This document shows, one piece after another, positions 47,572 to 57,465 of a DNA stretch of 64,000 nt; position 1 is the stretch's first letter, and each line of letters opens with the position of its first letter. The DNA is taken from positions 182,827-246,826 of the forward strand of contig NZ_JACDRR010000007.1 of the NCBI RefSeq assembly GCF_013449375.1, written 5' to 3'. This DNA comes from Pectobacterium sp. CFBP8739 (lineage in GTDB: Bacteria > Pseudomonadota > Gammaproteobacteria > Enterobacterales > Enterobacteriaceae). The position numbers and the translations under genes are program-made. Under the pieces are notes generated by a model. The model was not told the DNA's origin. It did no database searches and saw only the letters and a program-made list of their open reading frames with translations.

Positions 47572-48093
47572 AATATAACTCCTTCTTATATCTATTTAAT
47601 GCTGGTAATGGTTTCACCAGTGAGTTACTTCAGTGTGTTAAAACCACGCGCGAATACTGCAATCATTGATACTCAGGCTATCAACACAATCAGGGATTGT
47701 CTTCCTTTGAAAAGACATCAATCTGCCGAGTATAATTTCCTGTTATTCAACAATATGACGTTAGCGAAGTGGCTCATTCAGAAAACGGTTAATGTAAAAC
47801 GGTATTTATGCCAAACACTATTTATGCAAAATGCAATTGCATTAAAAAACACCCTATCGCAAAGGGTATCGGCTGTTTTTTTTGCTTCATTAATATTCAA
47901 AAGGTATAAGATTTAACTTTTTGATTACCAATCGTGCGATCTTATATGACTAAATATCTCCATTTTAAAAAAATATAAAATTATCATGGTATTAGTGTAA
48001 TGCAGTGATATTGTTTGAATCGTATGTGCTCTACAAGTGTGAGGGAACGCGATACACTGTTTCCTTCGTCTTTTCCCTGCCTTAAGAAGCGCT
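47572..48093. other. AT-rich intergenic region
   Basis: About 520 bp without a supported gene. An imperfect hairpin followed by TTTTTTTT lies near 47852-47882 on the plus strand and may be a terminator of an unseen transcript. A 121-codon open frame across this region has no ribosome-binding site or family likeness. Confidence 0.4.
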
Positions 48094-48360
48094 ATGCCCA
48101 GCATTAAACTGACGGTTAACTATTTGTATCTGCAATCTGGTGAAACCCGTGAAGCGTCACAGGCGACAGCCCGCGTTTTTGTCGGTGATGAACTCATCGC
48201 CACGGAGGTGATTACCGGTATGACGGAAAGCCCAGTCAATAAATATTTACACCATTCAGGACCAGAATCGCTCCCCGTGCGTGTGGAATGGGATTGCAAG
48301 GGAACAACAGCGATGACGGTGTCTGAGGTGGAAATCTGCCCCTGCTGCCACCATGATTAG
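48094..48360 (+). CDS. Small uncharacterised protein with C-terminal CPCCHH
   Basis: An 88-residue soluble protein, beta-rich in pattern (SIKLTVNYLYLQSG, RVFVGDELIATEVI), with a C-terminal ICPCCHHD that could bind a metal. No signal peptide and no family recognised. It precedes the secreted-protein gene by about 120 bp on the same strand. Confidence 0.55.
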   Translation: MPSIKLTVNYLYLQSGETREASQATARVFVGDELIATEVITGMTESPVNKYLHHSGPESLPVRVEWDCKGTTAMTVSEVEICPCCHHD

Positions 48361-48483
48361 CTTGATAGGCTAAGCCGTTTTTGAACATTTTTGCTTCATG
48401 ATTTACAGATAACCTATACCGTGCGAGTTGCAGATGAACCCACGCACGAGCAGCTTGAAGTATGACGGGTAGACAAGGTGAAT

Positions 48484-49242
48484 ATGATGAAATTAGCGGT
48501 ATCAACCTTAATAGCCTGTGGACTGTGGACGGCAACCGCACATGCCGGCTGGTATGTTGTGAGTAATTACGAAGGCCAAATCGGGCCTTATCCGATACAT
48601 TTCTCATTGCAGAAATATAGTATTGACCAAGAGAAGAACCTTCTGGGCAGTTACTTTTACGATAAATACAGAGCGCCGATCCCTTTGTATGGGCGACTCT
48701 CGGGAACGTCGCTTCAGCTTTGCGAAATCCATACCCCGCAGGATTATGATAAGTATATCGTTCAGGGGGGCAAGTCGGACACTGACGTAACACATTGCCC
48801 GTTTACATTGACGGAAACGGAGGAGGGGCTCAGCGGCGAGTGGTCGAACGGGAAAGCACGCTATGATGTTAGCTTACGGCGTGTGGCATCCTTTGATGAC
48901 AGTACGCAGCCTGCCAAGGTTGAAGGGCAAATCGATATTCCTTTCTGGGGGCAAACGGCGACTCACAGCTTTGTTGGTGTGTATCAAAACAGCGATACGG
49001 GGATGGTCGTTGAGGGAATTAAGGCGATTAACAAGAAGAATGGTAATGTCGATCAGCTTCTTGAGCCTGATTTTCAGCAATGTCAGTTTGGCTTTTTCAT
49101 GACCCCAGTTTATATGAATATTGAAAATGGTGGAGATAATCGCAGCATTATGCTGAATTGTTATTCCCACGGCGGAGGCGATATTCTGCTGGAATATCGT
49201 TTTGATACGGCAACGCAGCGTTATAACGTGGTCGGAGAGTAA
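48484..49242 (+). CDS. Uncharacterised exported protein
   Basis: A protein of about 252 residues with a signal peptide (MMKLAVSTLIACGLW...AHA) and a mature beta-rich part of about 233 residues. It begins GWYVVSNYEGQIGPYPIHF and contains a repeated sense of short strands. Four cysteines are visible in the mature part. No domain recognised. The start could be the ATG at 48484 or 48487, with AAGG just upstream. It is monocistronic and ends 217 bp before the NLP toxin gene. Confidence 0.6.
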   Translation: MMKLAVSTLIACGLWTATAHAGWYVVSNYEGQIGPYPIHFSLQKYSIDQEKNLLGSYFYDKYRAPIPLYGRLSGTSLQLCEIHTPQDYDKYIVQGGKSDTDVTHCPFTLTETEEGLSGEWSNGKARYDVSLRRVASFDDSTQPAKVEGQIDIPFWGQTATHSFVGVYQNSDTGMVVEGIKAINKKNGNVDQLLEPDFQQCQFGFFMTPVYMNIENGGDNRSIMLNCYSHGGGDILLEYRFDTATQRYNVVGE

Positions 49243-49459
49243 ACGCGCTGGCGAGCCGTGGACTGGCTGATGTTATCTGTAAATTTCCTGCATTATTTTG
49301 CAGGCTAAATATATTTGTTTTTATTGTTGGAAATAAATGATTTTTATTTCTTTTTCTTTCTTGTTAAAAGTGTTATTTCCTATGCTTTCATCATGTCCAG
49401 CTTTATGGCAAATGATGATATTAGTTTTCAAAGGACGATCCTTTGCTAAAGGAGTTGAT

Positions 49460-50251
49460 ATGCTTTCAGGAAAGAAAACAATTCTCGCATGCTCAATATT
49501 GTTCTCGACCTTTTCTTCACAGGCGGACACGTTTCCTAAATTGAATCAGGCTTTGCCATCAGGTATTGATGCACGGGCGATTGCACCGGTATTTGATTTT
49601 GATACAGATGGCTGCCTTCCTAGCGCTGGCGTAAGCCGTAATGGTGTGCAGAACGGTGGATTGAAACCGACAGGGAATATTACGGGCGGATGCCGATGGA
49701 GTAACTTCCTCGATTCGTCAAATACATTACACCGATACGCCTGTGTTAATTCCGGTGGTGCTCGCTATTGTGGCAGCTTCTATGCGCTCTATTTTTTAAA
49801 AGATCAGATATTAAGTGGCGTAAACTCAGGTCACCGCCATGATTGGGAACATGTTGCCATCTGGACTAAAAATGGCGTCGTGACACATGGTAGCTACAGT
49901 GCACACGGTAAATTAACGACCAAAGATGCATCGGGTATCGATAAACAGGATGGTCATCTGAAATTTGTTTATCACAAAGATGGCGTATTAACCCATGCCT
50001 TCCGTTTTTCTAAAGCGAATGAGCAAGCGGAAAACCCGTATAAGAAGTTTGTCACACCGGACATTATCAGCTGGTACTCCATGTCTGGAGATGGCATTAA
50101 TAATCAAGAGTTGCGTAACCGATTAAACGCGTTTGACTACGGTTCAGCTTCTATTCCGCTTAAAGACAACAATTTTCTGAATAACCTTAATAATGGTCGG
50201 CCAGCCGGTTATCCGGAATTTACAAATGCCAGTATAACGGCATCGAAATAA
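49460..50251 (+). CDS. nip: Nep1-like protein (NLP), necrosis-inducing toxin
   Basis: A 263-residue secreted protein. The signal peptide ends SSQA, and the mature NPP1 domain carries the family heptapeptide GHRHDWEH (residues 124-131), whose His, Asp and Glu bind the metal needed for binding plant sphingolipids. Conserved cysteines (GCLP, GCRW, ACVNS, YCGSF) suit two disulphides. Bacterial NLPs cause necrosis on dicots and leave the cell through the Out system. I chose the ATG at 49460 because AAAGGAG lies 5 bp upstream. It is monocistronic, with a strong terminator. Confidence 0.94.
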   Translation: MLSGKKTILACSILFSTFSSQADTFPKLNQALPSGIDARAIAPVFDFDTDGCLPSAGVSRNGVQNGGLKPTGNITGGCRWSNFLDSSNTLHRYACVNSGGARYCGSFYALYFLKDQILSGVNSGHRHDWEHVAIWTKNGVVTHGSYSAHGKLTTKDASGIDKQDGHLKFVYHKDGVLTHAFRFSKANEQAENPYKKFVTPDIISWYSMSGDGINNQELRNRLNAFDYGSASIPLKDNNFLNNLNNGRPAGYPEFTNASITASK

Positions 50252-50256
50252 TCATC

Positions 50257-50301
50257 ATGAGAGAGGTAGTGTTAAATCTACCTCTCTCATTTGAATTTTT
50301 T
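50257..50301 (+). terminator. Terminator of the NLP gene
   Basis: ATGAGAGAGGTAG and CTACCTCTCTCAT (50278-50290) form a perfect 13-bp stem with an 8-nt loop, followed by TTGAATTTTTT. It starts 6 bp after the stop codon. Confidence 0.85.
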
Positions 50302-50357
50302 AGAAGGTAACTCCCTCTACGTAATAACATTATTGCTGAATAAGATATGGGAATGTA

Positions 50358-51554
50358 CTAATGCTGTTCGGCACTTGCTGGTGCTTTCTGTTGTAGTGTG
50401 AACAGGATAGCAATCACCACAAAACCCACCGCAGCGTAGAGTACCGTTGCATATCCCCAATGCAGATAGAGGGTGCCAAAAAGCGTATTTCCCACAAAGA
50501 CGGCCAAATAGGTGACGGCACTGTTCAGCCCCATGATTGCACCGCGTTTTGAAACATCGGTTGTGTTTAACCCGGTAATCAGCAAGTTGACGCACAGGTG
50601 ATTCGCGGTGCCCAGCAAAAGCATTAGTACGCACACAACAGGCAAGCTAGCCCCTGACAGGGCAAAAATGAGGTACACCGTCGCTACCGTAAGGAACGAG
50701 GCTGGCATAGCCACCCTGGGATTCACTTTACTTATCATGGCATCCAGAAAAGCCGCAGAACCAAAACCGATACCGTAGCAAAGCGCGATCAGCCCGTTAG
50801 CACTGAGCGGCTGATGCAGTTCATTATAGAGATAGTCCCCCAGATAACCATAAACCCCATAAAAGGCGGTCATGAACCCGCCACAGGCAGCCAGTAACGG
50901 TTTCACGCCGGGCACGCTTAGTGCCGCCAGAGGCGATGACGAAACCCGTGTGGTGTTTTCATCCCGATTACGCAAACAGGAAAGGATGACGACAGCCAAA
51001 ACGGCAAGTGCACCGATTCCGAGATAAACGACGCGCCAGTGAAATTGCTCTGCCAGAATCGATGCAAGTGAAACACCAGCGACAAGGCTCAGAGTCCAGC
51101 CGGTAAGAACGACGCCAGTTGTTTTACTTTCCAACCCTTTGGGAGCGATAACTGCTGCGGTGGTGTAAATCGCGGGAATTGCTACCCCGGATGCGATTCC
51201 CGCGATGAGTTGACTGGCTATCAGCCATTCAACGGAAGAGGCACAAGCGCTGGAAAGCAAGGCGACGACCAGCAGGAGCATGGCGTTCTTCAACATCTTA
51301 AAAGCGCCGAATCGGTCGATGTATCGCGCTAGGAACAGGGCGCTCAGCGCCGTTCCCAGACCAAATGCCGCGGAGGCCAGCATGACTGACTGCGCGATGC
51401 TCTTAAATGATGCGGCGATCTCGGGAGCGATGGGGCCCATGAGTAACGAATTTGATCCAATCACGCCGATACAGAACGTCAGGACATAGGCCGCACCAGG
51501 AACACGGAGCGCGTGTGAATTGGCATGACATTCGGCATGTTGATGTTGTGACAT
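50358..51554 (-). CDS. MFS transporter (DHA1/AraJ-like exporter)
   Basis: A 398-residue protein with 12 predicted membrane helices. The loop-2 motif is LARYIDRFGAFKML and a motif-C-like ASGVAIPAIYTTAAVI lies near helix 5. It fits drug or metabolite exporters of the DHA1 group. A histidine-rich N-terminus (HQHAECHANSH) could be a metal-sensitive element. The divergent Lrp/AsnC gene 83 bp away is probably its regulator. The substrate is unknown. Confidence 0.88.
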   Translation of the reverse strand: MSQHQHAECHANSHALRVPGAAYVLTFCIGVIGSNSLLMGPIAPEIAASFKSIAQSVMLASAAFGLGTALSALFLARYIDRFGAFKMLKNAMLLLVVALLSSACASSVEWLIASQLIAGIASGVAIPAIYTTAAVIAPKGLESKTTGVVLTGWTLSLVAGVSLASILAEQFHWRVVYLGIGALAVLAVVILSCLRNRDENTTRVSSSPLAALSVPGVKPLLAACGGFMTAFYGVYGYLGDYLYNELHQPLSANGLIALCYGIGFGSAAFLDAMISKVNPRVAMPASFLTVATVYLIFALSGASLPVVCVLMLLLGTANHLCVNLLITGLNTTDVSKRGAIMGLNSAVTYLAVFVGNTLFGTLYLHWGYATVLYAAVGFVVIAILFTLQQKAPASAEQH

Positions 51555-51636
51555 TGAAATTTCACTTTTTGCTTAATATGATTCGGAGAAAACACTATTA
51601 ACCAAATATAATTAGTTTTAAATAAGGAATGAGAGA

Positions 51637-52134
51637 GTGAAAATAAATAAAGATGACATTAAGCCAAAAGTTATTCCTACACGGGATATTGATGCCACCG
51701 ACCGAAGATTATTAAGGGAACTGGTTGAGGATGCGACGCTGAGCTATGCCGAACTGGGAGAAAAAGTTGCGCTTTCGGCTCCTGCCGCGCATGAACGGGT
51801 GAAACGGCTTCGGCGCGATGGCGTGATACGGAAAACAGCTGCGCTGCTCGATCCTGCCGCGATAAAAAAGAACCTTCTGGCATTTGTGCACGTTGACACC
51901 AGCGGTTGGGGTGTTTCATCAGAACTGATGGAAATCACGCATAATCCTGATATTGAGGAGGTGCATTCGGTTGCTGGCGATGCGGCACTGATCCTCAAGA
52001 TCCGCACCGAAGATGCACAGTCATTGGAAAAACTCCTGTTTCAGCTCTACGCGGTGCCTGGCGTCAGCTCAACGCGCTCATATATCGTATTGTCTACCTA
52101 TCTTGAACGTCCTGTACAACCGAGCGATAGCTGA
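51637..52134 (+). CDS. Lrp/AsnC-family transcriptional regulator
   Basis: A 165-residue regulator with an N-terminal helix-turn-helix (LLRELVEDATLSYAELGEKV, then SAPAAHERVKRL) and a C-terminal RAM domain (about 85-155, HSVAGDAALILKI). Such proteins sense amino acids and often control a divergent exporter, here the MFS gene. The start is GTG 51637; AAGGAATGAGAGA supplies the ribosome-binding site. It has an extra polar N-terminus of about 18 residues. Confidence 0.9.
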   Translation: MKINKDDIKPKVIPTRDIDATDRRLLRELVEDATLSYAELGEKVALSAPAAHERVKRLRRDGVIRKTAALLDPAAIKKNLLAFVHVDTSGWGVSSELMEITHNPDIEEVHSVAGDAALILKIRTEDAQSLEKLLFQLYAVPGVSSTRSYIVLSTYLERPVQPSDS

Positions 52135-52600
52135 TTCGCCGGGGGGTGACTCGTCCAGATTGAGTCAACTGGACGAGAGGTTAATATTCAGGCCATTGCT
52201 AAGATCGCAGGCAATAGCCCGAAGTTGCATCGGCGTGACGGTCACCCTTCGTTTGGATCTAAACTTGATACTTGTTCACTCATCGTTGCATTATGGCAGC
52301 GATAAGCATGAATCTGTTCTTGGCGAATTCAACGCTCTTAAAACCTAAACGTTGATAGAGGCTTATTGCTCTAACTGCCTTTCTTATGCAGGCAACCATC
52401 AAACGCCTGTATATTGCGCATCGCTTCACTTCTTTCCGCTGGGGATCCGCACCACGATTTTCTGTTGACTCGGTGTTGTACCAACAAAGACACGTAGATG
52501 TTGCGACGACATTGTTGTTTATAGCTGACGGTGTGAATGGATTAATTTTATGATTTTATAGGGAAAAATAGGCTTCACTAAGCGCTTCAAGCCGTGCGAA
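52135..52600. other. Region between the Lrp-type gene and tRNA-Arg, with a gene remnant
   Basis: This 466-bp stretch begins with a hairpin (CTCGTCCAG, 52150-52158, and CTGGACGAG, 52169-52177), a likely terminator. It also holds the GNAT remnant at 52280-52399. No intact gene. Confidence 0.5.
52280..52399 (-). pseudogene. Remnant of a GNAT acetyltransferase (C-terminal part)
   Basis: A minus-strand frame ending at TGA (52280-52282) reads RKAVRAISLYQRLGFKSVEF, then KNRFMLIAAIMQR. It matches the end of GNAT enzymes, where AIxLYxRLGF forms the last acetyl-CoA-binding helix. The acetyl-CoA pyrophosphate loop and the rest of the enzyme are absent upstream, so only a tail is left. Confidence 0.5.
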
Positions 52601-52675
52601 TGGTGTCCCCAGCAGGAATCGAACCTGCAACTAGCCCTTAGGAGGGGCTCGTTATATCCATTTAACTATGGAGAC
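52601..52675 (-). tRNA. argW: tRNA-Arg (anticodon CCU)
   Basis: On the minus strand the 75-nt gene starts GTCTCCATAGTTAAATGG, has the anticodon loop CTCCTAA (CCU), the T-loop GGTTCGATTCC and an encoded CCA. It closely matches E. coli argW in length and loops. argW is a common phage integration site; a gene remnant lies at its 3' side, but no integrase. Confidence 0.95.
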
Positions 52676-52688
52676 ATGAAGCCGAGCT

Positions 52689-52716
52689 ATTATACGCATT
52701 TTCGCTCTGAGAATAA
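52689..52716 (-). promoter_or_regulatory. argW promoter
   Basis: On the minus strand TATAAT (52694-52689) lies 13 bp upstream of the tRNA, with a weak -35 TTATTC 16 bp further up. The -10 is perfect; the -35 is uncertain. Confidence 0.5.
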
Positions 52717-52996
52717 GCACTTAACGGCGCGTTTGCTCAAAGTGTCGGCAATCAGGGGGTTACGAGCGTTCTTTTTCCTCGCTTCACGTCGTTTTGGGCG
52801 TGTTACGTGGGATGGTGCGGCGTCGCTCACTGGTTAATGCAGTAATACGTAAGCCAACGTAGCGATGGAGCCATAAAATGTTACACTGTTGGCCGATATC
52901 CCGTCCTTGTCGCTCAGCCTAACTGGCTGGGGCTGATACTGGGAATACCCATTTTCGGTCGCGGGTATAGCACACTATAAATCAGGGAGAACAGAT
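52717..52996. other. Promoter region of mlaA
   Basis: About 280 bp between argW and mlaA without a gene. CAGGGAGAACAGAT just before the ATG supplies a good ribosome-binding site. Confidence 0.4.
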
Positions 52997-53758
52997 ATGA
53001 ATTACCGCCTGAGTGGGGTGGTGTTTGCCAGCGTGTTACTGATCGGCTGCGCCAGTTCCGGGGATCGCGATCAAGAAGGTCGTTCCGATCCGCTTGAAGG
53101 CTTTAACCGTACCATGTTCAGCTTTAACTATGACGTTCTGGATCCTTATCTGGTGCGTCCTGCGGCTGTTGCCTGGCGCGATTATGTACCGAAGCCCGCG
53201 CGTAATGGACTGGGGAATTTCTTCAGTAACCTGGAAGAGCCTGCAACGATGGTGAACTACTTCGTTGAAGGTAAACCGTATAAAGCGATGATTCACTTTA
53301 ACCGTTTCTTCCTGAATACCCTACTCGGGATGGGCGGTCTGATTGACGTTGCGTCAATGGCGAATCCTAAGCTGGCGAAAGAAGAGTCTCGCCGCTTTGG
53401 TAGCACATTGGGTAACTATGGTGTGGGTTACGGGCCTTATGTCGTGGTGCCTGGCTACGGTAGCGTGACGCCCCGTGAAGACGGCGGTGGCGTAGTGGAT
53501 ACGCTGTATCCGATGCTGAGCTATCTGACGCTCTGGATGTCCGCAGGTAAGTGGGCTATCGAAGGGATCGAAACGCGTGCGCAGCTGTTGGATTCTGACG
53601 GTTTACTGCGTAACTCTTCCGATCCTTACCTGATGATGCGTGAAGCCTACTTCCAACGGCATGATTTCCTTGCTAGCGATGGGAAAATCACCCCGCAGAA
53701 GAACCCGAATGCGGCAGCGATCGAAGACTCGCTCGACGAGATCGACTCAGCGAAATAG
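52997..53758 (+). CDS. mlaA: Outer-membrane lipoprotein MlaA (VacJ)
   Basis: A 253-residue lipoprotein with lipobox LIGC (Ala at +2, outer-membrane sorting). The MlaA domain covers nearly the whole mature protein, with DPLEGFNRTMFSFNYDVLD and RRFGSTLGNYGVGYGPYVV. MlaA works with OmpC/F and the Mla pathway to remove phospholipids from the outer leaflet. Its neighbourhood (argW, fadL, yfcZ, fadIJ) matches E. coli except for the inserted mqo. Confidence 0.96.
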   Translation: MNYRLSGVVFASVLLIGCASSGDRDQEGRSDPLEGFNRTMFSFNYDVLDPYLVRPAAVAWRDYVPKPARNGLGNFFSNLEEPATMVNYFVEGKPYKAMIHFNRFFLNTLLGMGGLIDVASMANPKLAKEESRRFGSTLGNYGVGYGPYVVVPGYGSVTPREDGGGVVDTLYPMLSYLTLWMSAGKWAIEGIETRAQLLDSDGLLRNSSDPYLMMREAYFQRHDFLASDGKITPQKNPNAAAIEDSLDEIDSAK

Positions 53759-54120
53759 TATCGCGTCACATCGCTCATTTAACAGGCACCTGAGGGTGCC
53801 TTTTGCTTTTATAAAACACTGCTAAACTGACTTTTACCCTACTGATTCTGTGGTTTGTTTCTTAAAAGTTATTACTTTGTTGTTCATTTATTTACTTACT
53901 AAAATTTATTTCCTGCCGTCAGATAACAATAATGCAACGTCGTTAACCGCTACCGCTGCCCATCCTGGTTGAAATGTGTCAGTACGCTGATTTTTTTGTT
54001 AGCAAGGTGATTAACAAAAAGGTCATAAAAATGATGCCGTTGACTGATGGTGGTGCGGTTGTGTGTTAATGAATGTCTGGAATTCTATTTACCTGCACTG
54101 ATAAAAATAGAGATATAAGC
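53759..54120. other. Intergenic region between mlaA and mqo
   Basis: About 360 bp that hold the mlaA terminator (53784-53810) and the mqo promoter region. No further feature was recognised. Confidence 0.4.
53784..53810 (+). terminator. Terminator of mlaA
   Basis: AGGCACC-TGAG-GGTGCCT followed by TTTGCTTTT, about 25 bp after the mlaA stop codon. Confidence 0.85.
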
Positions 54121-55704
54121 ATGAAAAAACTACTTGCTATGTTCTTCTGCCTGAACGTGGTGGTTAACGCCCCACTGGCGATGGCTGAAGAGGCTAAAAC
54201 GACAGAGAAGACCACGGATGTGGTGCTGATCGGCGGGGGCATAATGAGCTCTACGTTGGGCGTGTATTTACAGGAGCTGCAACCAGACTGGTCTATCGAC
54301 ATGGTTGAGCGCATGGATAACGTGGCGGAAGAGAGCTCTAACGGCTGGAATAATGCCGGTACGGGTCACTCGGCCTTCATGGAACTCAACTACACGCCGG
54401 ATAATCCCGACGGCCCAATTAATATCAGCAAAGCGTTGGAAATTACCGAAGCCTTTGAAGTCTCACGTCAGTTCTGGTCCTATCAGGTGAAAAACGGTGT
54501 GCTGAATAATCCGCACTCTTTCATTAACAGTGTGCCGCATATCGCTTTTGTCTGGGGCGACGAGAACACCGCTTTTCTGAAACATCGTTATGACGCCATG
54601 CAGCACAGCACGCTGTACCGCGGCATGGAATTCTCTGACGATCCTAATACGATCAAAGAGTGGGCGCCGCTGGTGATGGAAGGTCGCGATCCGGCTCAGA
54701 AGATTGCGGCGACTCGCATGCCTATCGGTACAGACGTGAATTACGGTGAAATCACACGTCAGCTGGTTGGTGCGATGAAAACCAAATCCAACTTTGCGCT
54801 GCACCTGAATTCAGAAGTGCGTGATATCAAACGTAACGCGGACAACACCTGGAGCGTGACTTACGCCGATCTGAAGAACGGTGAGAAAGAGAGCGTGATT
54901 AAGGCGAAGTTCGTCTTTATCGGTGCGGGTGGGGCGGCACTGCAATTGTTGCAAAAAACCGGCATTCCTGAGGCCGATTTATACGGCGGCTTCCCGGTCG
55001 GCGGTGAATTCCTGGTGACAGAAAACCCGGAAATCGTAAAACGTCACATGGCAAAAGTGTACGGTAAAGCCTCCGTGGGCGCTCCGCCGATGTCCGTTCC
55101 TCATCTGGATACGCGTATTTTTGATGGTAAGCCAGTTCTGCTGTTTGGGCCATTTGCTACTTTCTCCAGCAAGTTCCTGAAAAACGGTTCGCTGTGGGAT
55201 CTGATCGGTTCCGTGACTTTCTCCAACGTGATGCCCATGACGCACGTCGGTCTGGATAACTTCGATCTGGTGAAATATCTGATCGGTCAGGTCATGATGG
55301 ATGACGACGATCGCTTCGCATCATTGAAGGAATACTTCCCGAATGCGAAGAAAGAAGATTGGAGACTGACGGTTGCTGGCCAACGCGTGCAGATTATCAA
55401 GAAAGATGATGATAAAGGCGGCGTACTGAAGCTGGGTACTGAGATTGTCAGCTCTCAGGATGGCTCGATTGCTGCGCTGCTGGGCGCTTCTCCGGGGGCG
55501 TCTACCGCCGCGCCGATTATGCTGAGCCTGCTGGAAAAAGTCTTTAAAGATAAAGTGGCGACGCCAGAATGGCAGGGTAAGCTGAAAGAAATTATTCCCT
55601 CTTATGGTCAGAAATTGAACGGTAATATTGACATGACCAATAAAATCCGCAGCTACACCAGCAGCACGCTGGGTCTGGATTACATTGAGGTTAAACCTGA
55701 GTAA
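54121..55704 (+). CDS. mqo: Malate:quinone oxidoreductase
   Basis: A 527-residue FAD enzyme that oxidises malate to oxaloacetate and reduces quinone at the membrane. Features: FAD-binding [18 protein letters not shown], the [17 protein letters not shown] block, and C-terminal [13 protein letters not shown]. Residues 1-23 look like a cleavable signal peptide (MKKLLAMFF...APLAMAEE), unlike E. coli Mqo, suggesting a periplasmic face. I chose the ATG at 54121; the frame continues 16 codons upstream. It sits between mlaA and fadL, where many enterobacteria have no gene. Confidence 0.94.
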   Translation: MKKLLAMFFCLNVVVNAPLAMAEEAKTTEKTTDVVLIGGGIMSSTLGVYLQELQPDWSIDMVERMDNVAEESSNGWNNAGTGHSAFMELNYTPDNPDGPINISKALEITEAFEVSRQFWSYQVKNGVLNNPHSFINSVPHIAFVWGDENTAFLKHRYDAMQHSTLYRGMEFSDDPNTIKEWAPLVMEGRDPAQKIAATRMPIGTDVNYGEITRQLVGAMKTKSNFALHLNSEVRDIKRNADNTWSVTYADLKNGEKESVIKAKFVFIGAGGAALQLLQKTGIPEADLYGGFPVGGEFLVTENPEIVKRHMAKVYGKASVGAPPMSVPHLDTRIFDGKPVLLFGPFATFSSKFLKNGSLWDLIGSVTFSNVMPMTHVGLDNFDLVKYLIGQVMMDDDDRFASLKEYFPNAKKEDWRLTVAGQRVQIIKKDDDKGGVLKLGTEIVSSQDGSIAALLGASPGASTAAPIMLSLLEKVFKDKVATPEWQGKLKEIIPSYGQKLNGNIDMTNKIRSYTSSTLGLDYIEVKPE

Positions 55705-55731
55705 CACAGCGTAAACCGTGGTGCTTTACGC

Positions 55732-55762
55732 AAAAAAAGAAAGGCCGCATTAGCGGCCTTTC
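55732..55762 (-). terminator. Terminator of fadL, probably shared with mqo
   Basis: GAAAGGCCGC-ATTA-GCGGCCTTTC (55739-55762) is a perfect 10-bp stem. Read on the minus strand it is followed by a T tract, so it ends fadL. On the plus strand it lies about 35 bp after mqo. Confidence 0.8.
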
Positions 55763-55781
55763 GTGTAATCACCAATAGTGA

Positions 55782-57089
55782 TTAGAAGGTGTAATTTAGG
55801 TTAACGCCGTAAAGCCAGGCGCGACCTTTGGAGCTGAAGTTGTAGCGTGGCGAACCTGCTCTATCAGAGAGAGGTTCGCTGATATCAACTTGCTTGCCAT
55901 GCATGTAGGACACGCCAACATCCACAGATGCGTCTTTATTAAAGGCGTAGGTGGTGCCTGCGCTCAACCAGAAACGATCCTGATCGGGGATAGAGATAGA
56001 ACGTCTGTCGGCTGGTATCGGGCTGTCATCAAACGCGATACCGGTACGGAACGTCCAGTTATCGTCATGATAGTAGGTGGTACCCAGTGCGATACGGTAG
56101 GCATCACGGAAGCCTTCCTCTTTCTGGAACAGCGTGTTGCCACTGTTACCTGTCGCTTTCAGTTCCTGGAAATGGCTCCAACTGGTGTAGGTCAGGCCGT
56201 AGTGAACCGCCCACCTCGGTGCCACGCGGTGGTAGGCGGACGCTTCCCACATTTCTGGGAGATTGAGTGTCAGCTTACCGGGAATGGTTGCGCCATTGAG
56301 AGCACCAGATCCAGCGGACCGTTGGTTACTGTAATCACCATTGAAATCGATATCGACTTTGGAACGATAGGTCAGACCGAAGCGGTTGTTTTCATCCACT
56401 TCATACAGGATGCCTGCATTCCAGCCGTAACCCCATTCTTTACCTTCCAGACGAGCCATCTCTGAAGACGGACCTGCAACGGCACCTTGAGCGCCACCCA
56501 TACCAGCAGGAACATTAGCCAGTTCACCAGCACGTCGAATAAATTTGGCATCGGCATAAACCGCGTTAACCCCTAAACCAAAACTGAAATGCTGGTTCAG
56601 GCGGTAGGCCGCGCTCAGGTTAAGATTGGATGTCAGCAGATCGGTTTTCCCGCCGATAGAGCCTGCTGCATAGTTATCATTGAATTCGGTTGCCAAACCA
56701 TAGTTGGTGGTGGCGGAAGCACCTACTGCCCACTGGTCATTAAGCGGCATGATGAAGTGTAGGTTCGGTACCCAAGCGTGCGGTGCGATATTTTTGGCGC
56801 TGGTATCTTGCCCAGTCAGAGAATTTTTCCCCTGAACATCAATATCTGGGTTGATATAGGTGATGCCACCGGAGAAGGACGGGCGGTCAAACATGGTCAT
56901 GGTTGCTGGGTTACGGCTACCGGAGGTCGCATTATCGGCTACGGCACCTTCACCAGAAAACGCACGTCCCAGACCCGATGATGAGTATTCATTGAGCTGG
57001 AAACCAGCTGCTGACACATTTGCTGAGAACAGTGCCACTGCAACAGCAAGTGTGGATTGTTTGAACAGGTTTTTCTGGTTCATGACCAA
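55782..57089 (-). CDS. fadL: Long-chain fatty-acid outer-membrane transporter FadL
   Basis: A 435-residue outer-membrane beta-barrel with a signal peptide ending NVSAAG. It has the FadL plug region [20 protein letters not shown] and SGSRNPATM, and ends in an aromatic residue (NLNYTF) as porins do. It carries long-chain fatty acids and similar hydrophobics inward for beta-oxidation by the nearby fadIJ. A FadR-like operator lies upstream at 57169-57185. Confidence 0.95.
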   Translation of the reverse strand: MVMNQKNLFKQSTLAVAVALFSANVSAAGFQLNEYSSSGLGRAFSGEGAVADNATSGSRNPATMTMFDRPSFSGGITYINPDIDVQGKNSLTGQDTSAKNIAPHAWVPNLHFIMPLNDQWAVGASATTNYGLATEFNDNYAAGSIGGKTDLLTSNLNLSAAYRLNQHFSFGLGVNAVYADAKFIRRAGELANVPAGMGGAQGAVAGPSSEMARLEGKEWGYGWNAGILYEVDENNRFGLTYRSKVDIDFNGDYSNQRSAGSGALNGATIPGKLTLNLPEMWEASAYHRVAPRWAVHYGLTYTSWSHFQELKATGNSGNTLFQKEEGFRDAYRIALGTTYYHDDNWTFRTGIAFDDSPIPADRRSISIPDQDRFWLSAGTTYAFNKDASVDVGVSYMHGKQVDISEPLSDRAGSPRYNFSSKGRAWLYGVNLNYTF

Positions 57090-57465
57090 AACCTCTTTAT
57101 ATGCTTGTTATTTAACGTTGTTACATGGGGTAACAAGGGACGCGCATTGTAGGGGGCGCACTCAGCCTGACAAATCAGACCAGTTGCCAAAGTATAAGTT
57201 GGGAATACGATAATGTTGCTCCAGTGTATTAAAAATATTTCCAAAATGATGCAAAATTTAGATCTGCTTAACGTTTTGGTTAATTTGTGTGAAGAGATAT
57301 TACGTGGTTTTTACTGCCGCATAACACCTTAATGTGATTGATATCACTAAAATTACTGGCTGGCATGAAGTGCTGGTACTGATTTGGGATGAGGGAGTAA
57401 AATATAAGGAAGAGAGAAAATATTTGAACTGGATCATATCTCCCGCGTTTTAAGAGGAAAGAATC
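57090..57465. promoter_or_regulatory. Divergent control region of fadL and yfcZ, with FadR-like site
   Basis: A 376-bp divergent region. Read on the minus strand, 57185-57169 (AACTGGTCTGATTTGTC) matches the left half and centre of the FadR operator ANCTGGTCNGACCNGTT. No gene was seen. AAGAGGAAAGAATC is the yfcZ ribosome-binding site. Confidence 0.55.

Noticed and set aside
47551-47916. 121-codon plus-strand frame in the gap before 48094
   Set aside because: AT-rich, overlaps the start region of the 179-residue gene, and has no ribosome-binding site or domain.
48236-48793. 185-codon minus-strand frame
   Set aside because: Overlaps two plus-strand genes that have plausible starts; its translation looks random.
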